A stretch of 64,000 nucleotides of DNA from Rheinheimera texasensis DSM 17496. GTDB taxonomy: Bacteria; Pseudomonadota; Gammaproteobacteria; Enterobacterales; Alteromonadaceae. A program made the translations under genes and the position numbers. The stretch is from the NCBI RefSeq assembly GCF_000711985.1, contig NZ_KL544005.1, positions 1,315,970-1,379,969 on the forward strand. The letters run 5' to 3'. A model generated the notes under the pieces. That model did no database searches, was not told where the DNA came from, and saw only the letters and a program-made list of their open reading frames with translations. Positions 27,371 to 39,003 of the stretch are shown piece after piece. Within the stretch, counting starts at the first letter, position 1, and each line of letters opens with the position of its first letter.

Positions 27371-27673
27371 ATGGGTCTTGGTGGCATTAGTATTTGGCAG
27401 TTGCTGATTATTCTGGTGATTATCGTGTTGTTGTTTGGCACCAAACGTCTGCGCAACATCGGCAACGATCTCGGCTCTGCGATCCGCGGTTTCCGCAGTT
27501 CAATCAAAGATCCGGAAGAGCCTGCTGAACAGGACGCGACTTTTCCGGCTGAAGTAAAACGCGACGCTGCGGTGACCGCTCAGCCAGCCGCAACACAGCC
27601 AGTAGCGCCAGCTGCGCCGGCTACTCCGGCTCAAAGCGCGGCTCCGGTGAATCAGGTACAAGATAAGCACTGA
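27371..27673 (+). CDS. tatA: Sec-independent translocase subunit TatA
   Basis: The 100-residue protein has a short N-terminal helix ([18 protein letters not shown]), the [20 protein letters not shown] hinge and amphipathic helix, and a disordered Ala/Pro-rich tail. TatA oligomers form the pore for folded proteins. GAGGA precedes the ATG by 10 nt. A TATACT element at 27333-27338 may be a -10 box. The stop shares one base with the tatB start. Confidence 0.96.
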   Translation: MGLGGISIWQLLIILVIIVLLFGTKRLRNIGNDLGSAIRGFRSSIKDPEEPAEQDATFPAEVKRDAAVTAQPAATQPVAPAAPATPAQSAAPVNQVQDKH

Positions 27674-28116
27674 TGAGCTTCTGGGAACTGGTTGTTGTTG
27701 GCGTCGTTGCTTTGCTGGTGCTAGGGCCGGAGAAGCTACCCGGCGCTATCCGCACTGTGACAGGCACCATCCGTTCTATCCGCGAATTCGGCCATCAGAT
27801 GAAATCTGAATTGTCTGATGAGCTGCGGGTACATGAACTGCATGAAAAACTGCGGCAGGCCGAAGAAAAAGGCCTGCTTGGTTTATCTGCAGACGAAATC
27901 AATGCACTGGCGGAACTGCGCCAGGCCGCCGCGGATGTGAATAGTCCGTACAGCAAGCCCGCACAAGCTGCGACCGACATCCCGGCACAACTGCCTGCGG
28001 CTATACCAGCTGCAGGTACACCCCCTGCAGTAGCAGCACCGTCGGTGCCGGCTGCAGTCGCCCCTTCCAGTGGTCAACCAACAGCACAAGTGAATGAGCA
28101 AAAAACACCGACATGA
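27673..28116 (+). CDS. tatB: Sec-independent translocase subunit TatB
   Basis: The 147-residue protein has an N-terminal helix with the conserved Glu (SFWELVVVGVVALLVLGPEKLP), an amphipathic helix (AIRTVTGTIRSIREFG) and a low-complexity Ala/Pro tail. With TatC it binds twin-arginine signal peptides. Its last 23 nt overlap the tatC frame. Confidence 0.96.
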   Translation: MSFWELVVVGVVALLVLGPEKLPGAIRTVTGTIRSIREFGHQMKSELSDELRVHELHEKLRQAEEKGLLGLSADEINALAELRQAAADVNSPYSKPAQAATDIPAQLPAAIPAAGTPPAVAAPSVPAAVAPSSGQPTAQVNEQKTPT

Positions 28117-28882
28117 CCCCAACAGCCTGATGGGGCATCTGATTGAACTGCGCAACAGATTGCTGAAATCGATTGCCGCAGTCGTTTTGTTATTCCTGAG
28201 TCTGGCGTATTTTGCCAATGACATCTATCACCTGCTGGCCATGCCGCTGTTAGCATCGTTGCCCAAAGGCACGACGATGATCGCGACCGGTGTCGCTTCC
28301 ACTTTTTTTGTGCCCTTTAAGCTGACATTTATTGTCGCTTTTGTGTTGGCGATTCCATATGTGTTGTATCAAATCTGGAGCTTCATTGCGCCGGCGCTGT
28401 ACAACAAAGAAAAACATCTGATAGCGCCACTGATCGTCTCGTCGACGCTGTTGTTTTATCTGGGAATTTCCTTCGCTTATTTCTTTGTGTTTCCGCTGGT
28501 ATTTGGCTTTTTTACCAGTGTCACGCCCGAAGGCGTGGTCAATGCGCCGGACATCAGCACCTATCTCGATTTTGTCCTGCAGATGTTTTTTGCCTTTGGC
28601 CTGAGTTTTGAAATTCCGGTTGCCATGTTGTTGTTAATTTGGTCAGGCGTGATGGACAGAGCAGCGCTGATTGAAAAGCGGCCGTATTTTATTGTCATCG
28701 CCTTTGTCGTCGCGATGTTTTTAACACCGCCGGATGTACTGTCGCAAACGCTGTTGGCCGTGCCAATGTGTATTTTATATGAAATCGGCATTTGGCTAGG
28801 TCGCTTCTACGAACGACCAGCCGATGAAGCAGACGAAGCAGACGAAGCAGTCACGGAAGAAAAAATTGATGAAAAGAGCTGA
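28094..28882 (+). CDS. tatC: Sec-independent translocase subunit TatC
   Basis: The 262-residue, six-helix receptor begins with the typical LMGHLIELRNRLLKS. FGLSFEIPVAMLLL and ATFVVAMFLTPPDVLSQTLLA-like segments are present (FVVAMFLTPPDVLSQ). The acidic tail carries three 9-bp repeats coding for (Asp-Glu-Ala)n. It recognises the twin-arginine motif. The start lies 23 nt inside tatB. Only one base separates its stop from the next gene. Confidence 0.96.
   Translation: MSKKHRHDPNSLMGHLIELRNRLLKSIAAVVLLFLSLAYFANDIYHLLAMPLLASLPKGTTMIATGVASTFFVPFKLTFIVAFVLAIPYVLYQIWSFIAPALYNKEKHLIAPLIVSSTLLFYLGISFAYFFVFPLVFGFFTSVTPEGVVNAPDISTYLDFVLQMFFAFGLSFEIPVAMLLLIWSGVMDRAALIEKRPYFIVIAFVVAMFLTPPDVLSQTLLAVPMCILYEIGIWLGRFYERPADEADEADEAVTEEKIDEKS
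28823..28849 (+). repeat. 9-bp tandem repeat in the tatC tail
   Basis: Three units, GATGAAGCA, GACGAAGCA and GACGAAGCA, code for DEADEADEA in the cytoplasmic tail of TatC. The unit is a multiple of three, so copy-number change would keep the frame. Confidence 0.85.
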
Positions 28883-28883
28883 T

Positions 28884-29369
28884 ATGCGCAAACTCATTGC
28901 CTTGTCATTTTTTGGTCTGATTGGATCAGTCACTGCCGCAGAAAGTCTGCAACAATGTCGCGCTATTATGGACGCCAGTGCCCGCTTGCAATGTTACGAT
29001 CAATATGTCGATACGCAGAGTGCCAAGAGCGTCAGCGCCAAAGCACCAGATGCAGTTGCAGCGACGGCAGCAGCCAAGGTCACTGAACCAGTAAAAACAG
29101 CACGTGATGAAGCCTTGTTCGGTACCAGCGGTGAGACTATCGAATCCAAAATCGCCGACCTGAATGTACAGGTGCAAAGTATCAGCACAGATTCACGACA
29201 AAAACTGCTGCTGACCATGCAAAATGGCCAACGTTGGCAGCAGCTTGATAATGGGTTTCTGAAAGTCAGTCAGGGCGACAATTGTGTGATCAGCAGCGGC
29301 GTCTTTGGTTCATACACGATGAAATGCCAACAGGGCACTAAATCGATCCGGGTTAAACGCGTCCGCTGA
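28884..29369 (+). CDS. Secreted protein, tandem paralogue A (unknown)
   Basis: The 161-residue protein has a signal peptide (MRKLIALSFFGLIGSVTAA). Next comes a motif CRAIMDASARLQCYDQY near 25-41, an Ala-rich linker, and a C-terminal domain with DLNVQVQSI, LTMQNGQRWQQ and GVFGSYTMKC. The Cys...ARLxCYD motif is found in many small exported proteins, including some linked to type VI secretion, without known function. It starts one base after tatC, and AAAGAG lies 5 nt upstream. It is clearly related to the next gene. Confidence 0.8.
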   Translation: MRKLIALSFFGLIGSVTAAESLQQCRAIMDASARLQCYDQYVDTQSAKSVSAKAPDAVAATAAAKVTEPVKTARDEALFGTSGETIESKIADLNVQVQSISTDSRQKLLLTMQNGQRWQQLDNGFLKVSQGDNCVISSGVFGSYTMKCQQGTKSIRVKRVR

Positions 29370-29425
29370 AAACAAGCCGTCAGCGAAGTGCGGCAGCAAC
29401 CGGGCCCTTAGGTCTTAGGAGAGAT

Positions 29426-29923
29426 ATGCGAATTCTGAGTACTCTGCCCCTGTTTTTATTGCTGAGCAGCCAAGTGCTTGCAGCTGATTTGCCCACGGCA
29501 TTACACAACTGCTTGCAGCTGGCAGAAGACCATGCCCGCCTGCAATGCTATGACCAACTGGCACGCAGCACCCAACAACTCACTGCAACGCCTGCAAAGC
29601 CTGCAAAGCCTGCAAAGCCTGCAAAGCCTGCAACGCCAACGGTGCAGGTCGCAGCAGATCCTGTCCAGAGCTTTGGTCTGGAAAACCGCGCGCCGGAGCA
29701 GCAGGTCGAAGACCTGAGACTGACAGCCAAAACAGTCCGCATCACGTCAAAAGGCCGGCTCGAAATCAATATGCAGAATGGTCAGATATGGCTGCAAACC
29801 GATGACAGCCGGTTAGATGTGAAACCCGGCGATGTTTGCACTATCACCCGCGCAACTTTTGGATCTTTCCTGCTCGATAACGGCCGTAGTAACCGCAAAA
29901 TCCGGGTTCGTCGTGTCGACTGA
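29426..29923 (+). CDS. Secreted protein, tandem paralogue B (unknown)
   Basis: The 165-residue protein has a signal peptide (MRILSTLPLFLLLSSQVLAA) and the motif CLQLAEDHARLQCYDQL. A linker of Ala-Lys-Pro repeats follows, then a C-terminal domain with DLRLTAKTVRI, INMQNGQIWLQ and ATFGSFLLD, ending KIRVRRVD. It shares all four blocks with the preceding gene, which ends IRVKRVR. AGGAGA lies upstream of the ATG. Its end overlaps tatD by 11 nt. Function is unknown. Confidence 0.8.
   Translation: MRILSTLPLFLLLSSQVLAADLPTALHNCLQLAEDHARLQCYDQLARSTQQLTATPAKPAKPAKPAKPATPTVQVAADPVQSFGLENRAPEQQVEDLRLTAKTVRITSKGRLEINMQNGQIWLQTDDSRLDVKPGDVCTITRATFGSFLLDNGRSNRKIRVRRVD
29591..29635 (+). repeat. 9-bp tandem repeat in paralogue B linker
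   Basis: Four exact copies of CCTGCAAAG and a fifth variant (CCTGCAACG) code for a Pro-Ala-Lys linker. Unit length keeps the reading frame. Replication slippage could change linker length between strains. Confidence 0.9.
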
Positions 29924-30708
29924 TCCCAGCCGCTGGTTTGATGCAGGCGTCAATTTATTCAGCGCTCAGTTCGACCACGACAGAACACAGGTCGTCAGTC
30001 AGGCTCAGGCGGCAGGTGTCAGCGAATTATTGCTGATCAGCAGTGACCTTGCTGAGACCCAACTCAATCTGCAATTTTGCGCTGAACATCCTGGTAGTTT
30101 CACCACCGCCGGAGTACACCCGCACCAGGCCGATCACGTCAGTACCGATTGGCTGCAGCAACTCGAACTGCTGTTGCAGAAGCCGGCCGTGGTTGCTGTC
30201 GGTGAATGTGGCCTGGACTATAACCGGATGTTCTCAGCCAAACAGCAACAGTTACGCGTGTTTTCTGCACAACTTTCCCTTGCCAAACAATATGCAAAAG
30301 CGGTTTACTTGCATGAACGGGACGCTTTTGCCGACCAAATCGATTTATTGCAGGCACATCAGATAGACCATGGTATCGCCCATTGTTTTACCGGTGATGC
30401 GACACAACTGCGGGCGTATCTCGATTTGGGCTTATATATTGGCATTACCGGCTGGCTCTGTGACGAGCGGCGCGGTACGGACTTACAACAAGCGTTGAAA
30501 TTTGTACCGCTGGACCGTCTGGTCCTGGAAACGGATGCACCTTATTTGTTACCGCGTAATTTAACGGACAAACCGAAAAACCGCCGCAACGAGCCGGCCT
30601 TTTTGCCCGCTATCGGGGCCAAAGTCGCTGCTTTACTGCAGTTGGATATCTCACTGGTAGCAAGCGCCAGCCGGGCCAATAGCCTGAAATTATTCGGGAT
30701 CACCGCCG

Positions 30709-30716
<8 letters not shown>
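29913..30716 (+). CDS. tatD: TatD family 3'-exonuclease/metal-dependent hydrolase
   Basis: The 267-residue TIM-barrel hydrolase has TatD motifs: WFDAGVNLFSAQFDHD at the start, TTAGVHPHQAD near 60-70, AVGECGLDY near 93-101, HCFTGD near 152 and LVLETDAPYLLPR near 202-214. TatD degrades 3' ends of DNA and RNA. The start is GTG 29913, because the family begins just before WFDAGVN; GGG lies 6 nt upstream. It overlaps paralogue B by 11 nt and the next gene by 8 nt. Confidence 0.92.
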
Positions 30717-32527
<1,811 letters not shown>

Positions 32528-32544
32528 TTTCAGCCGGAAAAGAC

Positions 32545-32571
32545 AAAGGCCGCGTTTGCGGCCTTTTTGTT
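32545..32571 (+). terminator. Intrinsic terminator of hemB
   Basis: AAAGGCCGC (32545-32553) pairs with GCGGCCTTT (32558-32566) over a GTTT loop and runs into T residues. It ends the tat-hemB unit and separates it from convergent ppx/gppA. Confidence 0.88.
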
Positions 32572-32586
32572 ATGCAACATGGTGCT

Positions 32587-34131
32587 TTAGCGCACTTGCA
32601 ATTGCCAGCCTGCGGCCTGCTGATAAGCCACTTCTTGCTCCAACTCTGCGCGCATTAACGGATGTTGCTCCAGCCAGCCTTTGGGCAGCGCTACTATTAA
32701 TACTTCGGCCTGCGCACTGATCTGCACTTCCGGCAATGCTTCATGTTTACGCCGCATCGACAAAATCACTGCCAGCCGCAGCAAACGGGTCAGTCGCACC
32801 GCCAACAACACTGACGTCATGGTTTGGCGGGCAATCACATCGCGCTGAATATCAGAACGATGATTAAACACCAGCGCCATCAGCAACTGTTGCTGCGCCC
32901 GGGTAAAACCTGGTAATTCGGTATGACTGATTATGTAGGCGCCGTGATGGTGGTGATTTTTATATTCGATCAGCAAGCCAAGCTCATGCAGCAACGCGCC
33001 GGCTCTGAGCATACTCAAGCCTTCAAACTTGGCCAGATTCCACTGATCCTGCAGCTGATGCGCCAGTTGCAGTGCCATTTCAGCGACGCGGTTGGCATGT
33101 TGCTGGTCGATGTAATAACGCACCATCAGACTGGCAATCGTACGGTTACGCACGTCAGTATGCTGCAGCTGCGGCAGCATGCCGTACAAGATACCTTCGC
33201 GCAGTGCCCCACCGGACAAGGTCATGCCGGGAATATGTAACTGCCGGAACAAGCCGATTAAAATGGCCAGGCCAGAGGCAAATACCTGCTTGCGTTCCTG
33301 TGCCAGACCGACAATGTCCAGTTTATCGATTTGGCCACAGGCAATGCTCTGTTGCATGATGGTTTCCAGTCGCGCCAGCGTGATCACCTCATCCATGCCC
33401 TGCCCAACCAGAATTTCCTGCATCGCCTGCACAGTGCCGGATGCGCCTACCGACAGCTGCCAGCCGGTACCGAGAAATTGCTGCGCGATGCTAGCGGTTT
33501 CTGCTTCTGCCGCGGCAATGGCTGCATTAAAATTGTCTTCGCTGAGCAAACCATCACTGAAATAACGGTCGAGATAAGTGACACAGCCCATATGCAGACT
33601 GGCCAGATGCAATGGAGAAAAGCCGTGGCCGATGACCATTTCGGTCGAAGCGCCACCAATATCAATGACAAGGCGGTTGCTGTCAGAACTGGAGGTATGT
33701 GCCACGCCCAAATAGATCAGCCGTGCTTCTTCTTCGCCGGAAATAACTTCGATACGATGGCCGAGAATTTTCTCTGCTTCTGCCAGAAAAACTTTGACGT
33801 TATGGGCGAGGCGTAAAGTGGCGGTGCCAACGATGCGGATGTTTTGCGATGGAATGTCTTGCAGGCGTTCAGCAAACAGCGCCAGGCATTCCCAACCGCG
33901 GGTCATGGCTTTTTTACTGAGCACCAGGCTGTCATTCAGGCCACTGGCCAGGCGTACTTTGCGTTTAACCCGGCCTATCACCTGCACACTGCCGCCAACA
34001 ACTTTCACCATCAACATGTGAAAGCTGTTGGAGCCGAGATCAATCACAGCATAGATATCCTGATGCTGTGTACTCGCCGGCAGCACAAAGCCGGTCTCAA
34101 CGAGGTCGGGTGCGAGCTGGTCTTGGTCCAT
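32587..34131 (-). CDS. gppA: Ppx/GppA phosphatase (exopolyphosphatase or pppGpp hydrolase)
   Basis: The 514-residue protein has the ASKHA fold: [17 protein letters not shown] at the N-terminus, [13 protein letters not shown] near 145 and [14 protein letters not shown] near 165. It also has a C-terminal HD-like helical domain ([21 protein letters not shown]). Ppx and GppA cannot be told apart by eye; the position after rhlB matches E. coli gppA. The ATG 34131 is preferred to GTG 34149. It overlaps rhlB by 35 nt, which implies coupled translation. Confidence 0.88.
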   Translation of the reverse strand: MDQDQLAPDLVETGFVLPASTQHQDIYAVIDLGSNSFHMLMVKVVGGSVQVIGRVKRKVRLASGLNDSLVLSKKAMTRGWECLALFAERLQDIPSQNIRIVGTATLRLAHNVKVFLAEAEKILGHRIEVISGEEEARLIYLGVAHTSSSDSNRLVIDIGGASTEMVIGHGFSPLHLASLHMGCVTYLDRYFSDGLLSEDNFNAAIAAAEAETASIAQQFLGTGWQLSVGASGTVQAMQEILVGQGMDEVITLARLETIMQQSIACGQIDKLDIVGLAQERKQVFASGLAILIGLFRQLHIPGMTLSGGALREGILYGMLPQLQHTDVRNRTIASLMVRYYIDQQHANRVAEMALQLAHQLQDQWNLAKFEGLSMLRAGALLHELGLLIEYKNHHHHGAYIISHTELPGFTRAQQQLLMALVFNHRSDIQRDVIARQTMTSVLLAVRLTRLLRLAVILSMRRKHEALPEVQISAQAEVLIVALPKGWLEQHPLMRAELEQEVAYQQAAGWQLQVR

Positions 34132-35383
34132 TCGGCGTTCCACGGCCACCGGTACGGCTCTGGCCTGGTCTTGGTTGTCCCATCCGGCGACGCACGCGTG
34201 GTTTTGGCACCACTAAATCTGTCAGCAAGGCGCTGGCATCATATTGTGTGACCGGAATGGAATGCTTGATGTAGTCTTCAATCGCAGTCAGATTCAGCGC
34301 ATAACGTTCGCAGGCAAAACTGATGGCCTTGCCGCTTTCGCCGGCACGGCCGGTACGGCCAATCCGGTGCACGTAATCTTCGCAGTCGTCCGGCAGGTCA
34401 AAGTTAAATACGTGACTGACTTTCGGAATATGCAGACCACGGGCCGCGACGTCTGTCGCTACCAGAATATCCAGCTTACCGCTGGTGAAATCGTCGAGGA
34501 TTTTTAAGCGTTTTTTCTGGATCACATCGCCGGTCAACATACCAACCCGATGGCCATCGGCCTCGAGCCAGGCAAAAATGTCTTCGCACCAGTGTTTGGT
34601 ATTGGCAAACACAATGGCCTTATCCGGCCACTCTTCTTCCATCAGCGATAACAACAACGGAATTTTGTGCTCGCTGGACGGATAAAACAGCTCTTCGGTG
34701 ATGCGGCTGCCGGTCATTTGCTCCGGCGCAATATGAATGTGTTCCGGCTGGTTCATCTGTTCAAATGCCAGTTCCTGCACCTTATAAGATAAAGTGGCAG
34801 AAAACAGCAAACTCAGGCGCTCAGTGGCCGGTGGCATGCGGCGGAACATAAAACGAATGTCTTTGATAAAACCGAGGTCAAACATGCGGTCGGCTTCATC
34901 AAGCACCACCACCTGGATTTGCGACAGGTCGTACAGGCCTTGTTTCAGGTAGTCAATCAGCCGGCCTGTGGTACCGATCAGAATATCAGCGCCTTTTTCC
35001 AGCAGCTGACGTTGAGAATCGTAACCCTCGCCCCCATAAATCAAAGCAAGCTTAAATCCGGCGCTTTTCGCCAGCGCTTCAGCGTCATTATGAATTTGCA
35101 CGGCCAGTTCACGGGTCGGCGCCATAATAATAGCGCGCGGCTGACCTGAACCTTTTGGCTCATGATTCAGTAAATAGTGAAAAGTGGCTGTCAGAAAGGC
35201 CAGGGTTTTCCCGGTGCCGGTCTGGGCCTGTCCGGCGATGTCTTTGCCGGCTAATGCCAACGGCAAAGTCTGCGCCTGAATGGGCGTACAATATTGGTAG
35301 CCTTGTGCAGTCAGGGCCTCGAGAATTTGAGGCGCCAGTGCGAAGTCGGCAAACTTATGTGTCGTGAGATGTGTTTTATTCAT
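34097..35383 (-). CDS. rhlB: DEAD-box RNA helicase RhlB
   Basis: The 428-residue protein has every DEAD-box motif: Q motif near [29 protein letters not shown] in [13 protein letters not shown] in LLFSATL, and [10 protein letters not shown]. The C-terminal tail is basic and Gly/Pro/Arg-rich, the RNase E-binding and RNA-binding part in relatives. RhlB unwinds RNA for the degradosome. The start [16 protein letters not shown] matches the family; a longer frame upstream is rejected. It is divergent from trxA, as in E. coli. Confidence 0.95.
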   Translation of the reverse strand: MNKTHLTTHKFADFALAPQILEALTAQGYQYCTPIQAQTLPLALAGKDIAGQAQTGTGKTLAFLTATFHYLLNHEPKGSGQPRAIIMAPTRELAVQIHNDAEALAKSAGFKLALIYGGEGYDSQRQLLEKGADILIGTTGRLIDYLKQGLYDLSQIQVVVLDEADRMFDLGFIKDIRFMFRRMPPATERLSLLFSATLSYKVQELAFEQMNQPEHIHIAPEQMTGSRITEELFYPSSEHKIPLLLSLMEEEWPDKAIVFANTKHWCEDIFAWLEADGHRVGMLTGDVIQKKRLKILDDFTSGKLDILVATDVAARGLHIPKVSHVFNFDLPDDCEDYVHRIGRTGRAGESGKAISFACERYALNLTAIEDYIKHSIPVTQYDASALLTDLVVPKPRVRRRMGQPRPGQSRTGGRGTPNGPRPARTRPR

Positions 35384-35492
35384 AGCCACTAAGCATAACC
35401 GTTGCGCTTGCAATAAGGAACAGTCCGGATAAAATTGAAGCGAGTTTTTTAACAGCAAATTCAGGCCTTACCGGCAATGCGGTCAGGTTCGG

Positions 35493-35498
35493 TATAAT
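35493..35498 (+). promoter_or_regulatory. -10 element of trxA
   Basis: A perfect TATAAT lies 49 bp before the trxA start. The best -35 candidate (TTACCG at 35468-35473) is 19 bp away and weak, so the promoter may depend on other features. Confidence 0.55.
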
Positions 35499-35547
35499 GG
35501 CAGAACAGCCGCACAGTATCAGTGGCCCTGCCCCAGCGGAGAGAGTA

Positions 35548-35874
35548 ATGAGCGATAAAATTTTACAAGTGACCGACGACAGCTTTGAAGCGGACGTGTT
35601 ACAGGCAGCAGGCCCGGTGCTGGTTGATTTCTGGGCTGAGTGGTGTGGTCCTTGCAAAATGATTGCACCGATCCTGCACGACGTTGCGGAAGAATATTCA
35701 GGCAAAGTCACAGTGGCCAAGGTCAATATCGACCATAACCCGAACACACCACCAAAATTCCAGATCCGCGGCATCCCAACTTTGCTGCTGTTCAAAAACG
35801 GCCAGGTTGCGGCGACTAAAGTCGGCGCCCTGTCGAAAACCCAGTTAAAAGAGTTCCTGGATAGCAATATCTAA
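35548..35874 (+). CDS. trxA: Thioredoxin 1
   Basis: The 108-residue protein has the active site [11 protein letters not shown] with Cys33 and Cys36, and the cis-Pro loop [13 protein letters not shown]. It reduces disulfides in ribonucleotide reductase and many other targets. ATG 35548 has GGAG 6 nt upstream. A strong terminator follows, and rho is next, the same order as in E. coli. Confidence 0.98.
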   Translation: MSDKILQVTDDSFEADVLQAAGPVLVDFWAEWCGPCKMIAPILHDVAEEYSGKVTVAKVNIDHNPNTPPKFQIRGIPTLLLFKNGQVAATKVGALSKTQLKEFLDSNI

Positions 35875-35887
35875 CCGAACTTCAGCG

Positions 35888-35918
35888 AAAAGGCGTATTT
35901 TTTATACGCCTTTTTTTT
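35888..35918 (+). terminator. Intrinsic terminator of trxA
   Basis: GGCGTAT (35892-35898) pairs with ATACGCC (35904-35910) over a T5 loop, followed by eight T residues; four A residues upstream extend the stem. Confidence 0.92.
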
Positions 35919-35920
35919 GT

Positions 35921-35947
35921 TTGACCTAGACGGCCAAAACTTATCCT
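35921..35947 (+). promoter_or_regulatory. Possible rho promoter
   Basis: TTGACC (35921-35926) is a 5/6 -35 match just after the trxA terminator. TATCCT (35942-35947) follows after 15 bp, which is short. It would give a rho leader of over 100 nt, consistent with the autoregulated leader known for E. coli rho. Confidence 0.35.
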
Positions 35948-36066
35948 GCTAAGGTGTGATCCAGCAACTTTTCTAAAACCCGCTTGTTCGTTGACCAATC
36001 CAAACTCTTACCCATTTGCTCAGCGAAAAGCTTTCTTTCCGTTTTGATACACAAGAATCCATCAAT

Positions 36067-37335
36067 ATGCATTTAACCGAACTGAAACTGAAGCCGATTA
36101 ACGAGCTGGTTGATCTGGCGGAGTCCATGGGTCTGGAAAACATGGCCCGTCTGCGCAAGCAGGACATCATTTTCGCCATCCTGAAATCTCACGCCAAAAA
36201 CGGCGAAGAAATCTACGGCGACGGTGTTGTGGAAATTCTGTCCGACGGCTTTGGTTTCCTGCGTTCTGCCGACAGTTCTTACCTGGCCGGCCCCGACGAT
36301 ATCTATGTATCACCAAGCCAAATCCGCCGTTTTAACCTGCGTACCGGCGACAGCATCTCTGGCCTTATCCGGCCACCGAAAGAAGGCGAACGTTATTTCG
36401 CCCTGCTCAAAGTCAACGAAGTAAACTTCGGCCGCCCGGAGCAGGCACGAAACAAAATTCTGTTCGAAAACTTAACCCCGTTACACGCCAATTCGCGCCT
36501 GCGGATGGAACGTGGTAACGGCAGTAAAGAAGATATCACTGCCCGCGTATTGGATCTGGCCTCACCGATTGGCCGTGGTCAGCGTGGTCTGATTGTCGCA
36601 CCGCCAAAAGCTGGTAAAACCATTCTGTTACAGAACATCGCCCAATCCATCGCTTCCAATTATCCGGAATGTGTATTGATGGTGTTGCTGATTGACGAGC
36701 GTCCGGAAGAAGTCACCGAGATGCAGCGGATGGTCAAAGGCGAAGTCGTCGCATCGACGTTCGACGAACCAGCCAGCCGTCACGTGCAAGTTGCTGAAAT
36801 GGTGATCGAAAAAGCCAAGCGCTTAGTTGAACACAAAAAAGACGTCATCATTTTACTCGACTCTATTACCCGTCTGGCCCGTGCTTACAACACCGTGATC
36901 CCAAGTTCAGGCAAAGTCCTGACCGGTGGTGTCGACGCCAACGCTCTGCACAAACCAAAACGTTTCTTTGGTGCAGCACGTAACGTCGAAGAAGGCGGCA
37001 GCCTGACCATTATCGCCACTGCGCTGGTTGATACCGGTTCGAAGATGGACGAAGTGATTTACGAAGAATTTAAAGGCACAGGTAACATGGAACTGCACCT
37101 GTCGCGCAAAATTGCTGAACGCCGTGTCTTCCCGGCGATTGATTTCAACCGCTCTGGTACCCGTCGTGAAGAATTGCTGACCAGCCAGGAAGAACTGCAA
37201 AAAATGTGGATCCTGCGCAAAATCCTCAATCCGATGGATGAAACCGACTGCATGGAATTCCTCATCGATAAACTGTCGATGACCAAAACCAATGACGAAT
37301 TCTTCGACTCGATGAAACGGGCGAAAAACAGTTAA
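36067..37335 (+). CDS. rho: Transcription termination factor Rho
   Basis: The 422-residue hexameric RNA helicase has an N-terminal RNA-binding fold ([17 protein letters not shown] near 51-67). The P-loop APPKAGKT is at about 178-185, Walker B is [15 protein letters not shown], and the Q and R loops follow. Length is near that of E. coli Rho (419). The start [14 protein letters not shown] is typical; the longer frame is rejected. Its leader of about 150 bp after trxA shows no convincing leader peptide. Confidence 0.98.
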   Translation: MHLTELKLKPINELVDLAESMGLENMARLRKQDIIFAILKSHAKNGEEIYGDGVVEILSDGFGFLRSADSSYLAGPDDIYVSPSQIRRFNLRTGDSISGLIRPPKEGERYFALLKVNEVNFGRPEQARNKILFENLTPLHANSRLRMERGNGSKEDITARVLDLASPIGRGQRGLIVAPPKAGKTILLQNIAQSIASNYPECVLMVLLIDERPEEVTEMQRMVKGEVVASTFDEPASRHVQVAEMVIEKAKRLVEHKKDVIILLDSITRLARAYNTVIPSSGKVLTGGVDANALHKPKRFFGAARNVEEGGSLTIIATALVDTGSKMDEVIYEEFKGTGNMELHLSRKIAERRVFPAIDFNRSGTRREELLTSQEELQKMWILRKILNPMDETDCMEFLIDKLSMTKTNDEFFDSMKRAKNS

Positions 37336-37340
37336 TCCCG

Positions 37341-37366
37341 AAACCGGCCTCTGTGCCGGTTTTTTT
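37341..37366 (+). terminator. Intrinsic terminator of rho
   Basis: AACCGGC (37342-37348) pairs with GCCGGTT (37355-37361) over a CTCTGT loop and runs into T residues. It starts 6 nt after the rho stop. Confidence 0.85.
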
Positions 37367-37509
37367 ATAACTAAGGTGCAGAAAAAGGAACTGGCTATGA
37401 CTGGTGTTGGGCTGCTGTGGCAGACCAGTGACAGCCGGATCCAGCCGTGGATATCTGGTGGTATCTGCGCCGCTGACAGTCACGGGAGTTGGGCCCGGAG
37501 CTGTTGGTG

Positions 37510-37529
37510 TACAAGAGTCACCTCTTGTA
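37510..37529. promoter_or_regulatory. Inverted repeat upstream of ndh (possible operator)
   Basis: TACAAGAG (37510-37517) and CTCTTGTA (37522-37529) form a perfect 8-bp inverted repeat with a 4-nt centre, 28 bp before the ndh start. No T tract follows, so it is not a terminator. It could be an operator or an mRNA hairpin. It does not fit the FNR site known at E. coli ndh. Confidence 0.5.
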
Positions 37530-37557
37530 TCTCGATGACAAACAAAGGTTAGGAAAC

Positions 37558-38853
37558 ATGGCAAATCCCCGTATTCTTGTAATTGGCGGTGGTGCTGGTG
37601 GGCTTGAACTGGCAACCAGTCTGGGTAACAAACTCGGCAAATCCGGCCGGGCCGCAATTACCCTGGTCGACCGCAATCCGACACACATCTGGAAACCACT
37701 GCTGCACGAAGTAGCGACTGGTACTCTGGATGTCGATATTGACCAAATCACTTATCGCGCTCACGCCAGTGCGCACCATTTTGAATTTCAGCTCGGCACT
37801 ATGACCGGGCTGGACCGGGAGCAGCGTCAGGTGATCCTGGCCCCGCTGACAGACGAGCAAGGTGAAGAAGTGCTGGCTGAACGCCGTATCAGCTATGACT
37901 ATCTGGTACTGGCAATTGGCAGTATTTCTAATCACTTTAATACCCCGGGCGTTGCCGAGAATTGTATTTTCCTCGACAGTCCGGCGCAGGCGCATCGCTT
38001 CCAGCGCCGATTGCTCGAAGCCTATATCAAACTGAATTCACCGCAGCATCCGAAAGAAAACCTGAATATCGCGATTGTTGGCGCCGGCGCCACCGGTGTA
38101 GAACTCTCTGCAGAACTACACCATGCCGCCAAAGAGCTGAATCAATACGGTTTTAATGAGATGAAACGCGACCGGCTGAAGATCACTGTGGTTGAAGCCG
38201 GCCCGCGTATTCTGCCGGCCTTGCCGGAGCGGATTGCCGCGGCGGCACATCAGGAGCTGGTCAAACTCGGGGTTGATGTCCGTGTCGCAACCAAAGTCAC
38301 GGCTGCAACTGAACACGGCCTGCAACTCGGCGACGAATTCCTGCCGGCTGAGCTGATGGTCTGGGCGGCGGGCATCAAAGCACCGGATTTCCTGAAAGAT
38401 TTGGCTGGCCTTGAAAACAACCGGCTGAATCAGCTGCTGGTACTGCCGACCTTACAAACCACCCGCGACAGCCAGATTTATGTCATCGGTGATGCGGCCG
38501 GTTGTCCGCTGCCGGACAACAAATGGGTACCGCCACGGGCGCAGTCCGCGCATCAGATGGCGTCGCATGTCGCGAAAAACCTGCTGGCTGCCCTCAATGG
38601 CAAACCGCAGACCGCTTACCAATATAAAGACCACGGCTCACTGATTTCACTCAGCCGTTTTGGCACTGTCGGCAGCCTGATGGGGAATCTGGTTGGTGGC
38701 GCTATGATGATTGAAGGCCGGATAGCCCGGATGGCTTATATCTCATTGTACCGGATGCATCAGGTCGCTTTGCATGGCTGGCTGCGCACTATCGCCATTT
38801 CGGTGATTGGTCGGATTAATAAAATTATCCGGCCAAGGTTGAAGCTGCACTAA
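37558..38853 (+). CDS. ndh: Type II NADH dehydrogenase (NDH-2)
   Basis: The 431-residue flavoprotein has an N-terminal FAD fold ([18 protein letters not shown]), a central NADH fold ([17 protein letters not shown] near 170-186), the FAD-binding block IYVIGDAAG near 306, and a C-terminal amphipathic part for membrane attachment. NDH-2 passes electrons from NADH to ubiquinone without pumping protons. AGGA precedes the ATG closely. A terminator follows. With the aa3 oxidase and ubiquinone genes it completes an aerobic electron route seen in this window. Confidence 0.94.
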   Translation: MANPRILVIGGGAGGLELATSLGNKLGKSGRAAITLVDRNPTHIWKPLLHEVATGTLDVDIDQITYRAHASAHHFEFQLGTMTGLDREQRQVILAPLTDEQGEEVLAERRISYDYLVLAIGSISNHFNTPGVAENCIFLDSPAQAHRFQRRLLEAYIKLNSPQHPKENLNIAIVGAGATGVELSAELHHAAKELNQYGFNEMKRDRLKITVVEAGPRILPALPERIAAAAHQELVKLGVDVRVATKVTAATEHGLQLGDEFLPAELMVWAAGIKAPDFLKDLAGLENNRLNQLLVLPTLQTTRDSQIYVIGDAAGCPLPDNKWVPPRAQSAHQMASHVAKNLLAALNGKPQTAYQYKDHGSLISLSRFGTVGSLMGNLVGGAMMIEGRIARMAYISLYRMHQVALHGWLRTIAISVIGRINKIIRPRLKLH

Positions 38854-38876
38854 TCCGCGCTAAGCTGCCATCGACA

Positions 38877-38907
38877 AAACAGGGACTAAAACGGTCCCTG
38901 TTTTTTT
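38877..38907 (+). terminator. Intrinsic terminator of ndh
   Basis: ACAGGGAC (38879-38886) pairs with GTCCCTGT (38894-38901) over a 7-nt loop, followed by seven T residues. Confidence 0.9.
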
Positions 38908-39003
38908 ACCAGACTTTCAGTAAAGCTTGCGCTAAGACAACTTCCTGCAACGAAAACATCCCTACACTGTGCGCCGAATCCTGAGACTCAACACGGAGCT
39001 GTT

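Noticed and set aside
35376-35867. 163-codon open frame opposite trxA and the rhlB promoter
   Set aside because: Shadow of trxA; would remove the promoter region of both real genes.
35919-36066. Leader peptide before rho
   Set aside because: No short frame with a proper ribosome-binding site was found in the leader; the long in-frame extension of rho lacks one too.
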